Source: Planctomycetota bacterium (GTDB taxonomy: Bacteria; Planctomycetota; UBA1135; UBA2386). From it: 64,000 bases of DNA. Within the stretch, counting starts at the first letter, position 1. Each line of letters begins with the position of its first letter. This document shows positions 25,896 through 34,310 of this stretch, piece by piece. Made by a program: the position numbers and the translations under genes. The notes below the pieces were generated by a model that was not told the origin of the DNA, made no database searches, and saw only the letters and a list, made by a program, of their open reading frames with translations. Where the stretch lies: assembly GCA_021776805.1 (NCBI GenBank), contig JAJFFD010000074.1, positions 1 through 64,000 of the forward strand, in the 5' to 3' direction.

Positions 25896-27029
25896 ATGAG
25901 GAGATGTCTGATCACAGCTCTCTGTTTCCTACCGGGCGCAGTTATCGCCCAGCAGGATGCAAAGGGCGTGGCGACTGAAGCGAAAGCGAGCGGGGGCTTC
26001 CAGTCCCTATCCGCCGAATACAGCGCCGCAAGAATTGCAGCGATCAAGGCCCAGCAGGCCATCGCCGGCTCAGAAGAGTACAAAGCCCTGATGGAGAAGG
26101 GCGACTCGAAGGGCGCGGCAAAACTGATGTCCCAGGCCAAACCCTTGGACATGAAGCCCTTCCTGGCAAAGTTCCAGGCTGGCGCCGATGCACACGCCGG
26201 GACCGAAGACGCTGTCCCCTACCTGTGCTGGATCGCGATCAATGCCACCAAGCGCAAGCTGAGCCGGGCCGCAGTCGACGAGCTCCTGCAAGAGCACATC
26301 GAAAGTGAGGGCCTGTTGACCCTGGCCGAGAGCGCCCAGTTTCTCGGCGCCAAGGTCGGAGCGGATCGCTACCAGGACGTGCTCGAAAGCCTGGCCGGCG
26401 GTAGCCCACACGATCTGATCCAAGCCCATGCGATTCACGCCATGGCCTTGACTGCCATGCGTGACAGCAAGGCGAGTGCAGAAGAGAAGGCAGAAGCCCT
26501 CGATCTTCTCGATGAGGTGGTTCTCCTCGCGGAAGGTAGCGAGTTGGCCATTTCTGCCAGCGCTTTCCGCTTCGAGCGTGAGCGCCTGCAGATCGGCATG
26601 GAAGCGCCGGACATCGTTGCTGACGATCTCGATGGCGTGAACTTCAAGCTCTCCGACTACCGCGGCAAGGTCGTGGTTCTCGACTTTTGGGGAGATTGGT
26701 GACCACCCTGCAGGGCCATGTACCCACACGAGCGGTCGCTCGTGAAGCGTCTAGCAGACAAGCCTTTCGCACTCCTCGGCGTCAACTCGGACGCAAATAA
26801 GGAGACTCTCAGACCACGCATGGAAGAGGAAAACATCTCCTGGCGTAGCTTCTGGAACGGTCCCAAGGGCACCCAAGGCCCGATCTCAGCCCAGTGGAAC
26901 GTCCAAAGCTGGCCAACCATCTACATCATCGACCACAAGGGTGTGATCCGCTTCAAGAACAAGCGTGGCGAGGAGATGGACAAGGCCGTGGACCAATTGC
27001 TGGCCGAGATGGAGGCTGAAGACCGCTGA
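25896..27029 (+). CDS. exported thioredoxin-fold selenoprotein B (UGA read as selenocysteine)
   Basis: This is a paralogue of the preceding gene. The frame runs from ATG 25896 (GGAG 6 bases upstream) to TGA 27029 through an in-frame UGA at 26700-26702; read through, it gives 377 residues. A signal peptide (ALCFLPGAVIAQ) is followed by a helical region of about 200 residues, then the thioredoxin domain with active site DFWGDW-U-P-P-C-RAMYP. Selenocysteine is residue 269 and the partner Cys is 272. QSWPTIYIID gives the cis-proline. The C-terminal domain is almost identical to that of copy A while the helical part has diverged strongly, suggesting different partners on a conserved redox module. 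The same alternative (two nonsense mutations) is implausible given the parallel placement. Confidence 0.88.
26700..26744 (+). other. UGA selenocysteine codon and bacterial SECIS hairpin of selenoprotein B
   Basis: The UGA at 26700-26702 is followed after 31 bases by the same GGUC loop (26734-26737) and the same 7-bp stem (26727-26733 with 26738-26744) as in copy A. The 47 bases starting at 26709 are identical to those starting at 25351, including all synonymous positions, whereas the upstream helical-domain coding sequence is clearly diverged. This fits an RNA element under selection, though recent gene conversion could also explain it. Confidence 0.8.
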
Positions 27030-27087
27030 CCCAGGTCAGCTGATTCAGACTGCAGTCCCTGCTGTCCGATCGTGACGGAGGGAATAA

Positions 27088-27118
27088 CCGGGCCGTGGCC
27101 GTGAAGGTCACGACCCGG
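27088..27118 (+). terminator. hairpin between selenoprotein B and the MFS gene
   Basis: A 10-bp stem (CCGGGCCGTG at 27088-27097 with CACGACCCGG at 27109-27118, one G-U pair) with an 11-base loop lies 59 bases after the selenoprotein B stop and 21 bases before the transporter start. TCTCGTATGTTC follows, only weakly U-rich. It may end the selenoprotein transcript. Confidence 0.4.
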
Positions 27119-27138
27119 TCTCGTATGTTCCCAGGCTG

Positions 27139-28362
27139 ATGCAGAGCAAGGCGAACAAGTGGGCGAACATGGGGATCCTCGCCCTGGCCGAGCTCCTGGT
27201 CATGTCCCTCTGGTTTTCCGCCTCAGCTGTAGTCGTACCCCTCGCCTCGCAATGGGGCCTCAGCGAGGGACAGGAAGCCTGGCTGACCATGAGTGTTCAG
27301 GTGGGCTTTGTCTTTGGCGCCCTGAGCTCGGCCATCCTCAACCTCGCGGACCGCATCCCGGCGCCGCGCTTCATCGCCTTCGCCGCAATCATCGCGGCAG
27401 CCGCCAATGCGGCGATCCCTCTTCTCGAGGCCAACTTCTCCAGCACCCTGGCTCTTCGCTTCCTGACGGGCTTCTGCCTGGCAGGGACCTACCCACCAGG
27501 GATGAAGTTAGCCTCAACCTGGTGTCTACGAGATCGAGGGCTCGGCATCGGAATCCTCGTAGCTGCGCTCTGCTTCGGCTCTGCTCTTCCGCACTTGCTG
27601 AAGGCGCTGCCCGGTCTCGGTGACATGCGCCTGATGCCATGGCGACCGGTGCTGTTGTATTCCTCAGCCTTCGCTCTCGCAGCGGCGATGCTGGCTGCCC
27701 TGATTCTGCGGGAGGGGCCACACCGGGTGCCCGCGCGTCAGTTTCACTGGCGATTCGCCGGCTCCGCCCTGGCCAGCCGCCCCCTCCGTCTCGCCAACTT
27801 CGGCTATCTCGGACACATGTGGGAGCTCTATGCCATGTGGACCTGGGTGCCCATCTGTATCCTGGCCAGCTTCACAGCCGCCGGCCTCGAAACCCGATCT
27901 GCTTTCCTCGCCGCTTTTGCCATCATCGCAGCCGGTTCCATCGGCTGTGTCCTGGCCGGTTGGTTAGCCGACCGCATTGGCCGCACTACGGTGACCATGA
28001 TCAGCCTCGCCATCTCTGGCACTTGCTGTCTGCTAGTCGGGCTCAGTTTCGATTCGCCATACCTGCTCACAGCCATCTGCCTCATCTGGGGCTTTGCTGT
28101 CGTCGCCGACAGCGCGCAGTTCAGCGCCGCCGTCAGCGAGCTGGCCGACGGGGAGCATGCCGGAACTGCGCTCACCATGCAGACCTGCCTGGGCTTCCTA
28201 TTGACTCTATTCACCATTCAGTTGATCCCCCTCCTGCGCGAATCCCTCGGTTGGCGCTGGGTCTTCAGCATTCTGGCCATCGGCCCCTTCTTCGGCTTCA
28301 TAAGCATGGCCAGGCTCCGTAGCCTGCCCGAAGCCCGACGCCTGGCTTCCGGCCGACGCTAG
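27139..28362 (+). CDS. MFS transporter
   Basis: The 407-residue protein has about 12 transmembrane helices. The loop between helices 2 and 3 has a diverged A-motif, while the loop between helices 8 and 9 has the clearer GWLADRIGRTTVTM, a standard MFS signature. GFCLAGTYPPGMKLASTW in helix 4 resembles the MFS group that includes cyanate/nitroimidazole-type transporters. The substrate cannot be told from sequence. It follows selenoprotein B after a hairpin and precedes a lipoprotein hydrolase by 75 bases, so no functional link to the selenoproteins is implied. Confidence 0.87.
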   Translation: MQSKANKWANMGILALAELLVMSLWFSASAVVVPLASQWGLSEGQEAWLTMSVQVGFVFGALSSAILNLADRIPAPRFIAFAAIIAAAANAAIPLLEANFSSTLALRFLTGFCLAGTYPPGMKLASTWCLRDRGLGIGILVAALCFGSALPHLLKALPGLGDMRLMPWRPVLLYSSAFALAAAMLAALILREGPHRVPARQFHWRFAGSALASRPLRLANFGYLGHMWELYAMWTWVPICILASFTAAGLETRSAFLAAFAIIAAGSIGCVLAGWLADRIGRTTVTMISLAISGTCCLLVGLSFDSPYLLTAICLIWGFAVVADSAQFSAAVSELADGEHAGTALTMQTCLGFLLTLFTIQLIPLLRESLGWRWVFSILAIGPFFGFISMARLRSLPEARRLASGRR

Positions 28363-28437
28363 CGGAACTTCCCTGCTCGGATAGCTCTGTTGGCGACGGC
28401 GGGCTATCCTTGGCGACACCTCGTCCCAGGAGATTGC

Positions 28438-29397
28438 ATGAATTCGGCCAAGGCATCCACGCTCTTCTCTATCGCCTTGCTCGCCAGCCTCGTCGCTTGC
28501 GCAAGCCCCGGTTCAGGCAGCAATCACACGGCCATGATCGACCGGGTGCATCGCATCAAGGTGGATGGGCATGAGCTCGCCCTGCGAGAGAAGCGCATGG
28601 GCGAAACCCGCGGCGCGATCCTACTCATCCACGGCCGGACCTGGAGTGCTGCCCCGGACTTCGACTTGCAGGTGCCGGGGGAGCAGCTCTCTCTCATGGA
28701 GGCTCTGGCTCAGGAAGGAATCGCGACCTATGCCCTCGACTTACGGGGCTATGGCGGCAGCATTCGCGACCACAGCGGGTTTGCCAGCCCTGAGCGCTCC
28801 ATGCAGGATGTCGCCGGCGCTTTGGAGTGGATTCGTTCGCGCTCAGACGTCAGCAGCAAACCAATTCTCTTCGGCTGGTCTTTGGGCGCCATGGTGGCCC
28901 AGCTCACCGCACAAGAGCATCCGGAATTGATCTCGGAGCTCATTCTCTATGGCTATCCCCATGATGTTGGTCAGCAGATCCCAGGCGAAAGCAACCTGGA
29001 GCGGTTACCGGAGTACAGGGCGAACACTGCCAGCGCAGCTCGCTCCGACTTCATCGTCGAAGGCTCAATCTCGAAACAGGCCATCAATGCCTACGCGGAG
29101 GCATCTCTGGATGCGGATCCGGTGCGAGCTGATTGGCGACACATGGACCAGTTCAACGCCCTGGATCCAGCCAAGCTAAGCATGCCAACCCTGGTCATCC
29201 GCGGGGAACACGACCCCATTGGCAACATGAACCGGCAGACCAAGCTCTTCAAAGGCCTCGCCAATGCAGAGAGTCAGGCCGTCGTCGTTGCCGGCGGCGA
29301 CCATGCTGTACACCTCGAGTTTCCCGAGCGCTTCACCGAGGCCCTGATGGCCTTCCTGGAGCGACCTCGTTCAGGTAGCTGGAGCGAAGAAAAGTAG
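28438..29397 (+). CDS. alpha/beta hydrolase lipoprotein
   Basis: The 319-residue protein starts at ATG 28438 (CAGGAG upstream) with a lipoprotein signal peptide (ALLASLVACAS; lipobox LVAC). The alpha/beta hydrolase core shows LLIHGRTWSA (oxyanion HG), LDLRGYGGS, the nucleophile elbow FGWSLGAMVA, Asp in RGEHDPIGN and His in GGDHAVHLEF. It resembles monoglyceride-lipase or haloperoxidase-like esterases, but the substrate is not evident. It would sit on an envelope membrane facing out. It is followed after 6 bases by the GT2 gene and is probably co-transcribed. Confidence 0.85.
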   Translation: MNSAKASTLFSIALLASLVACASPGSGSNHTAMIDRVHRIKVDGHELALREKRMGETRGAILLIHGRTWSAAPDFDLQVPGEQLSLMEALAQEGIATYALDLRGYGGSIRDHSGFASPERSMQDVAGALEWIRSRSDVSSKPILFGWSLGAMVAQLTAQEHPELISELILYGYPHDVGQQIPGESNLERLPEYRANTASAARSDFIVEGSISKQAINAYAEASLDADPVRADWRHMDQFNALDPAKLSMPTLVIRGEHDPIGNMNRQTKLFKGLANAESQAVVVAGGDHAVHLEFPERFTEALMAFLERPRSGSWSEEK

Positions 29398-29403
29398 GCC
29401 TGC

Positions 29404-30351
29404 GTGCAGGAAGCAAAGCTCTCGATCGCCGCCATCGTTTGCACCTTGGATCGCGGTCCCGCGATCGAGCGGACTCTCGCGGCCCTCTGCGCCCAGGACC
29501 TTCCCGCCGATGAATTCGAGATTCTGATCATCGATAACTGCTCACGCGAGGAGAACGCGCAGCTGCTGCGGGGCGCAGTTCGAACCGAGCCACCGATCCT
29601 GCGCTACTTCCGCGAAGACAAACTTGGCGAGTCCTCTGCCCGCAATCGTGCGCTACGCGAGTGCAAGGCCGAGATCTTGGCCTTCATCGACGATGATGCG
29701 ATTCCGGATCCCAATTGGCTCAGGGCCATCCGTAGGGCCTTTGCAGAACAACCTGCCCTGGGTGCCATCGGCGGCCGGGTTCTACTCGACCTCGAGATCG
29801 AGCGTCCCGTCTGGCTCGACGACGAACTCCTGCCTTACTTGAGTGGCTTCGATCTAGGTGAAGAACAGCGGTCTCTTGTCTACCCGGACTTTCCGCGGGG
29901 GGCGAACATGGCTTTCCGCCGGCAGGTTTTTGCCGACGGCGCAAAGTTTGACGAGCGACTGGGGCTGAGGGGATCTTGCCTGCTCACCATGTCGGAAACC
30001 GAGATGTGTGATCGCGTCGCCGGGGCCGGCTGGGATCTTGCCTACTTGCCAGAGGCGAGAGTTGTCCACATGATCTCAGCCAACAGGATGCAACGAGAGT
30101 GGTTCGCAGACCGTGTCTATTGGCAGGGTCGATCGCGCTGCAGTTTCGAAGCCTTGCGCTACGGGCGCATGCACATTTTGCGCCGGATACCCGGCCAAGT
30201 TTGGGGCTGCCTGCACAAGCCTGGTCTGCAACGGCGATTGCACCTGGGCTACCTGGCCGAATGCTGGCACGCCCTGCTGCGGGACAGGAGCCCTATGCTC
30301 TGCGCCCAGGCTCGCGAGTCAGGGTCGTCGCCCGACAGATCACTCCGGTGA
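29404..30351 (+). CDS. family 2 glycosyltransferase
   Basis: The 315-residue GT-A glycosyltransferase has a GTG start. The N-terminal Rossmann-like part reads AAIVCTLDRGPAIERTLAAL and ILIIDNCS. GESSARNRAL is the typical SxARNxG-type motif, and AFIDDDAIPDPNWL holds the DDD (96-98) that binds metal and nucleotide-sugar. Residues about 160-240 include the acceptor-side RGANMAFRR and late catalytic-site TEMCDRVAGAGW (ED-like) motifs. No transmembrane helices are seen. It likely adds a sugar to a surface glycan. Its last 59 bases overlap the convergent small membrane protein gene. Confidence 0.87.
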   Translation: MQEAKLSIAAIVCTLDRGPAIERTLAALCAQDLPADEFEILIIDNCSREENAQLLRGAVRTEPPILRYFREDKLGESSARNRALRECKAEILAFIDDDAIPDPNWLRAIRRAFAEQPALGAIGGRVLLDLEIERPVWLDDELLPYLSGFDLGEEQRSLVYPDFPRGANMAFRRQVFADGAKFDERLGLRGSCLLTMSETEMCDRVAGAGWDLAYLPEARVVHMISANRMQREWFADRVYWQGRSRCSFEALRYGRMHILRRIPGQVWGCLHKPGLQRRLHLGYLAECWHALLRDRSPMLCAQARESGSSPDRSLR

Positions 30352-30733
30352 AGATCAGGTACATGGCAACATTGAAGTAGCCCCCAAAGCCGCAGAGGCA
30401 GCGCACCACGAAGACACCGAGAACCGTCAGAAGAAGTCGGTTGGCGTTGGTCCGAAACCAGAGCAGGCCCAGGGCCAGGCCCACGGCAAGAGTGATCAAG
30501 GCCGACCAGAGACTCAGGCCATAGAAGATCAGTTCGACGGGCAGGTAGACGATGGCGCCATCGATGAGGCACTGGGTCATCCTCCCCTGCCGCTGAAGCT
30601 CACTCTCCGGTGAGCGGTTCTCCAGGCGAAAGCGCTCGCGGAAGTTCTCCTTGGCATCCTCCGGGAGGCGCTGAAACCAATCCTCCCCCTCCCGTGGATC
30701 GACTTCAGGCTTCTGCGTGGTCTCGACTATCAT
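30293..30733 (-). CDS. small integral membrane protein of unknown function
   Basis: The 146-residue protein has a charged N-terminal half (EDWFQRLPEDAKENFRERFRLE) followed by three hydrophobic stretches (AIVYLPVELIFYGLSLW, ALITLAVGLALGLLWF, LLLTVLGVFVVRCLCGFGGYF). The ATG at 30733 follows GGAG and was preferred over an in-frame upstream start at 30817 that would add 28 unremarkable residues. No family is recognised. The 3' end overlaps the GT2 gene by 59 bases, which is unusual; if this overlap is wrong, the true protein would still need another stop. Confidence 0.6.
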   Translation of the reverse strand: MIVETTQKPEVDPREGEDWFQRLPEDAKENFRERFRLENRSPESELQRQGRMTQCLIDGAIVYLPVELIFYGLSLWSALITLAVGLALGLLWFRTNANRLLLTVLGVFVVRCLCGFGGYFNVAMYLIFTGVICRATTLTREPGRRA

Positions 30734-30913
30734 CCCAATCTCCGACCATGAATTGATCGATGATTTCAAGGGGCCTTCTGGAGAGGATTTGCCCTGATCG
30801 GTCGAATTCGCGGCCAATACTCAGCTCCGGGAAGAATCGTTGACTCACCAGCTGGCCCTGGCTACTGCTTAGCCGGCGATGCCCTCGAGCAACCCTGCGC
30901 CCCGACCCATTCC

Positions 30914-31717
30914 ATGACCTCAGTCTCAGCACCCGAGGCCCGTTCTGGCCTAGGAGCGACGTATCGGACCGACCTCTGGTGGGGTAAGCCGCTCGCTACA
31001 TTTCTGGGCCTTAGCGCCTTCATCATCTATTCCACCTGGGCGGCATTTCAGGCGGAGCACTACAGCTTCGGTGCCTATCTGTCCCCCTTCTACTCCCCAG
31101 AGCTCTTCGGTGATTCACCGCATGCCTGGTTCGGGCCAAAGCCCGGGTGGTGGCCCGGCTTCATGCCCTGGTCCCCAGCCTTCCTGATTCTATGGGCACC
31201 GGCTGGCTTCCGACTGACCTGCTACTACTACCGGGGAGCGTACTACAAGGCCTTCTGGGCAGATCCTCCTGCCTGCGCAGTCAGCGAGTCGCGGAAGTCA
31301 TACTGGGGTGAGCACTCCCTTCCCCTGATTCTGCAGAACCTGCACCGCTACATGCTCTACGTCGCTCTTCTGTTCATCGTCTTCCTATCCTACGACGTTT
31401 GGGCGGCGCTCTGGTTCGTGGATACCCCTGGTGCCGATCCGGTCTTCGGAATCGGCGTCGGCACTCTGGTTCTCCTGCTCAATGTCATCTTGCTCGGCGG
31501 TTACACCCTTGGATGTCATTCCTTCCGACACATCGTGGGTGGCTTCATGAATCGTTTCTCCCACGCGCCGGTTCGCTTCAAGGCCTACTCCTGCGTCTCC
31601 TGTCTCAACCGCAAGCATCAGCTCTTCGCCTGGATGAGCCTGTTCTGGGTCGGGTTCAGTGATATCTACGTCCGCCTCTGCTCCATGGGCACCTGGACCG
31701 ATTGGAGGATTCTCTAA
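30914..31717 (+). CDS. sdhC: succinate dehydrogenase/fumarate reductase membrane anchor (cytochrome b-like)
   Basis: The 267-residue protein has five hydrophobic helices. Histidines that could ligate haem are in LQNLHRYMLYVALL and GGYTLGCHSFRHIVGG. It differs from the small SdhC/SdhD pairs and resembles the single, longer anchors found with actinobacterial Sdh1-type enzymes; that resemblance is inferred from layout and motifs. Its TAA overlaps the ATG of the flavoprotein gene (TAATG), so the two are translationally coupled. A weak promoter candidate lies upstream (TTGACT at 30840, TACTGC at 30863, 17-base spacing). It would pass electrons between the Fe-S subunit and the quinone pool. Confidence 0.85.
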   Translation: MTSVSAPEARSGLGATYRTDLWWGKPLATFLGLSAFIIYSTWAAFQAEHYSFGAYLSPFYSPELFGDSPHAWFGPKPGWWPGFMPWSPAFLILWAPAGFRLTCYYYRGAYYKAFWADPPACAVSESRKSYWGEHSLPLILQNLHRYMLYVALLFIVFLSYDVWAALWFVDTPGADPVFGIGVGTLVLLLNVILLGGYTLGCHSFRHIVGGFMNRFSHAPVRFKAYSCVSCLNRKHQLFAWMSLFWVGFSDIYVRLCSMGTWTDWRIL

Positions 31718-33537
31718 TGGGTCAGGCGAAGCGAATCGAACACGACGTGCTCGTCATCGGGGCTGGCGGTGCTGGCCTGCGTGCTGCCATCGAAGCTGCC
31801 GCAGATGGTCTATCAGTTGGACTTGTCTGCAAGTCCCTCCTGGGCAAAGCACACACAGTCATGGCCGAGGGCGGCGTCGCCGCAGCGCTGGCCAACGTAG
31901 ATGACCGCGACGACTGGAAGACGCATTTTGCGGACACCATGCGTGGTGGTCAGTACGTCAACAGCTGGCGACACGCTCAGCTGCATGCTCAGCAGGCCCC
32001 GGATCGCGTTCGCGAGCTGGAAGCATGGGGCGCAGTCTTCGACCGGACCAAGTCGGGCAAGATCCTGCAGCGCAACTTCGGTGGACATAAGTACCCACGG
32101 CTGGCGCATGTGGGCGACCGCACCGGCCTGGAGATGATCCGCACTCTGCAGGATCACGGCATCCACCAGGGCATCGACGTGCATATGGAAGTGACGATCA
32201 TCCGTCTCTTCAAGCAGGGCGAGCGCGTGGTTGGAGCCCTGGCCTATGACCGAGAACGTGGCAAGTTCCGCCTCTTCAGCGCCAAGTCCATCGTCCTGGC
32301 TACCGGCGGAGTCGGTAGAGCCTTCGATGTGACCAGCAACAGCTGGGAGTACAGTGGTGACGGTCACGCGATCGCCTACGAAGCGGGCGCCGAACTCATC
32401 GACATGGAGTACATCCAGTTCCATCCCACGGGGATGGTCTGGCCCCCCAGCGTCAAGGGCATCCTGGTCACTGAGGGTGTGCGTGGCGAGGGCGGAGTCC
32501 TGCGCAATAGCGAGGGCAAGCGCTTCATGTTCGAGGACATCCCGGACAACTACAAGAATCAGACCGCCGACAACGAGGAAGAGGGTTGGCGTTACACCCA
32601 GGGTGACAAGAATGCCCGTCGACCACCTGAGCTTCTGACCCGCGACCACGTCGCCCGTTGCATCGTGCGCGAGATCCGCGAGGGCCGCGGCAGTCCCCAC
32701 GGTGGTGTCTATCTCGATATCGCCTGGATCAAGGAGAGACTGCCTAAGGCCGCAGAACACATCAAGCGGAAGCTGCCCAGCATGTACCACCAGTTCAAGG
32801 AGCTGGCGGGCGTGGACATAACCAGTGAAGCCATGGAAGTCGGCCCCACCACCCACTACTCGATGGGTGGGATTCGTGTCGATGGCGACAGTCAAATGTC
32901 GACTGTCCCCGGGCTCTTCGCCGCTGGCGAGTGCGCCGCCGGCCTACACGGCGCCAATCGCCTCGGTGGCAACTCGCTCTCCGATCTCCTCGTCTTTGGC
33001 AAGTTGGCGGGCGAACACGCCGCAGGCTATGCCCGCGAACAAGATCGGGGCGAAATCGATCAGGATGAAGTGATGGCAGCCATGCAGTGGGCACTCGAGC
33101 CCTTCGGCAGAGAAGCCAGCGCCGGCTCGGAAGGCCCCTTCCAGGTGCAGAGTGACCTGCAAGAACGCATGCAGGAACTGGTTGGTATCGTCCGCAAAGA
33201 AGACGAACTCGCGCGGGCATTGGAAGAGATTACCGGCCTTGAAGAACGTGCCAAGAAGGTCGTCGTTCATGGCAACCGTGAGTTCAACCCTGGCTGGCAC
33301 ACGGCCATGGATCTCCCCAACTTGCTTACCGTCTCGCGCGCCATCGCAATGTGCGCCAGGGCTCGCAAGGAGAGTCGCGGTGCTCACTTCCGTATCGACC
33401 ACGAGGGCAAGGATCCGGACTTTGGTAAGATCACCCACGCCTTGGCCAAGAACGAAGAGGGGCAGATGATCTTGCGAGAGGATCCGGTACCGGAAGTGCC
33501 ACCGGAGCTGCAACAAATCATCAAGGACAACGAGTGA
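31717..33537 (+). CDS. sdhA: succinate dehydrogenase/fumarate reductase flavoprotein subunit
   Basis: The 606-residue cytoplasmic flavoprotein has a dinucleotide-binding VLVIGAGGAGLRAA at 11-24. Covalent FAD attachment is expected at His46 in GKAHTVMAEGG. Substrate-site motifs are FHPTGMVWPP, TEGVRGEGGVL, HYSMGGI and the C-terminal NRLGGNSLSDLLVFGKLAG. It oxidises succinate to fumarate, or runs the reverse. The ATG at 31717 follows GGAGG with 7-base spacing and overlaps the anchor gene stop. The stop overlaps the Fe-S gene start (GTGATG). Length is typical of SdhA/FrdA. Confidence 0.95.
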   Translation: MGQAKRIEHDVLVIGAGGAGLRAAIEAAADGLSVGLVCKSLLGKAHTVMAEGGVAAALANVDDRDDWKTHFADTMRGGQYVNSWRHAQLHAQQAPDRVRELEAWGAVFDRTKSGKILQRNFGGHKYPRLAHVGDRTGLEMIRTLQDHGIHQGIDVHMEVTIIRLFKQGERVVGALAYDRERGKFRLFSAKSIVLATGGVGRAFDVTSNSWEYSGDGHAIAYEAGAELIDMEYIQFHPTGMVWPPSVKGILVTEGVRGEGGVLRNSEGKRFMFEDIPDNYKNQTADNEEEGWRYTQGDKNARRPPELLTRDHVARCIVREIREGRGSPHGGVYLDIAWIKERLPKAAEHIKRKLPSMYHQFKELAGVDITSEAMEVGPTTHYSMGGIRVDGDSQMSTVPGLFAAGECAAGLHGANRLGGNSLSDLLVFGKLAGEHAAGYAREQDRGEIDQDEVMAAMQWALEPFGREASAGSEGPFQVQSDLQERMQELVGIVRKEDELARALEEITGLEERAKKVVVHGNREFNPGWHTAMDLPNLLTVSRAIAMCARARKESRGAHFRIDHEGKDPDFGKITHALAKNEEGQMILREDPVPEVPPELQQIIKDNE

Positions 33538-34310
33538 TGGCGGAGCGCAAGTTCAAGATTTGGCGCGGGGATCAGTCGGGGGGCAAGTTCGAGGACTACG
33601 ACGCCGACATCTCTGATGGGATGGTCGTCCTCGATGCTGTCTTGCAGATCCAAGCGAACTCAGCCACAGACCTGGCCACGCGATGGAATTGCAAAGCTGG
33701 CAAGTGCGGATCCTGTTCTGCCGAGGTCAATGGCATGCCCCGCCTCATGTGCATGACGCGGATGGAGGATCTCCCAGCGGATCAGGACGTTCGCGTCGCC
33801 CCCATGAAGACCTTCCCCGTCAAGCGGGATTTGGTTACCGATGTCTCATGGAACTACAAGGTTAAGAAGAGGATCAAGAAGTTCAGCCCAAGACCCGCTG
33901 ACAATGCGGACGGGACTTGGAACATGATGCAGCGGGATGTGGATCGGGTGCAGGAGTTCCGCAAATGCATCGAGTGCTTCCTCTGTCAAAACGTCTGCCA
34001 CGTCTTGCGAGAACATCAGAAGCAGGACGAGTTCATCGGTCCCCGCTTCTTCCTCTACGCTGCGGCGCTGGAGATGCATCCTCTCGATACCGAAGACCGG
34101 ATCGACGAGCTCAAGGAAGCCAAGGGCATCGGCTACTGCAACATCACCAAGTGCTGCACCATCGTCTGCCCCGAGCACATCCAGATCACGGACAACGCGA
34201 TCATTCCCCTGAAGGAGCGGGTCGTGGACCGCTTCTTCGATCCGGTCAAACTTATCCTCCGCACCCTGACTGGACGCAAGGCCAAGTCCAAGGCTGCAAG
34301 TAATGCCTGA
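33537..34310 (+). CDS. sdhB: succinate dehydrogenase/fumarate reductase iron-sulfur subunit
   Basis: The 257-residue protein has the three expected cluster sites. The [2Fe-2S] ligands are Cys52, 57 and 60 (CKAGKCGSC) with Cys72. The second set is Cys144, 147, 150 and 154 (CIECFLCQNVC). The third is Cys201 and Cys206/207-xxx-Cys211 (CCTIVCPEHI). It transfers electrons from FAD to the membrane anchor. The C-terminus is somewhat long and basic. The ATG overlaps the flavoprotein stop by one base. The gene order anchor-flavoprotein-FeS and tight overlaps show one operon. It overlaps the next TPR gene by 8 bases. Confidence 0.95.
   Translation: MAERKFKIWRGDQSGGKFEDYDADISDGMVVLDAVLQIQANSATDLATRWNCKAGKCGSCSAEVNGMPRLMCMTRMEDLPADQDVRVAPMKTFPVKRDLVTDVSWNYKVKKRIKKFSPRPADNADGTWNMMQRDVDRVQEFRKCIECFLCQNVCHVLREHQKQDEFIGPRFFLYAAALEMHPLDTEDRIDELKEAKGIGYCNITKCCTIVCPEHIQITDNAIIPLKERVVDRFFDPVKLILRTLTGRKAKSKAASNA

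Noticed and set aside
25342-26702. UGA reassigned to Trp or Gly genome-wide
   Set aside because: Many genes here end in TGA immediately before or overlapping the next gene (sdhA, feoA, the TPR gene before CotH), so TGA is a working stop codon.
25360-27029. Selenoprotein genes read as two pairs of split genes or pseudogenes
   Set aside because: Both copies are interrupted at the same codon, exactly the catalytic Cys, with no other lesion and with the same hairpin downstream. Random nonsense mutation does not explain this.
31702-31717. Upstream in-frame start for the flavoprotein subunit at 31702
   Set aside because: The ATG at 31717 has GGAGG at proper spacing and the normal N-terminus; the earlier start lies before the ribosome site.
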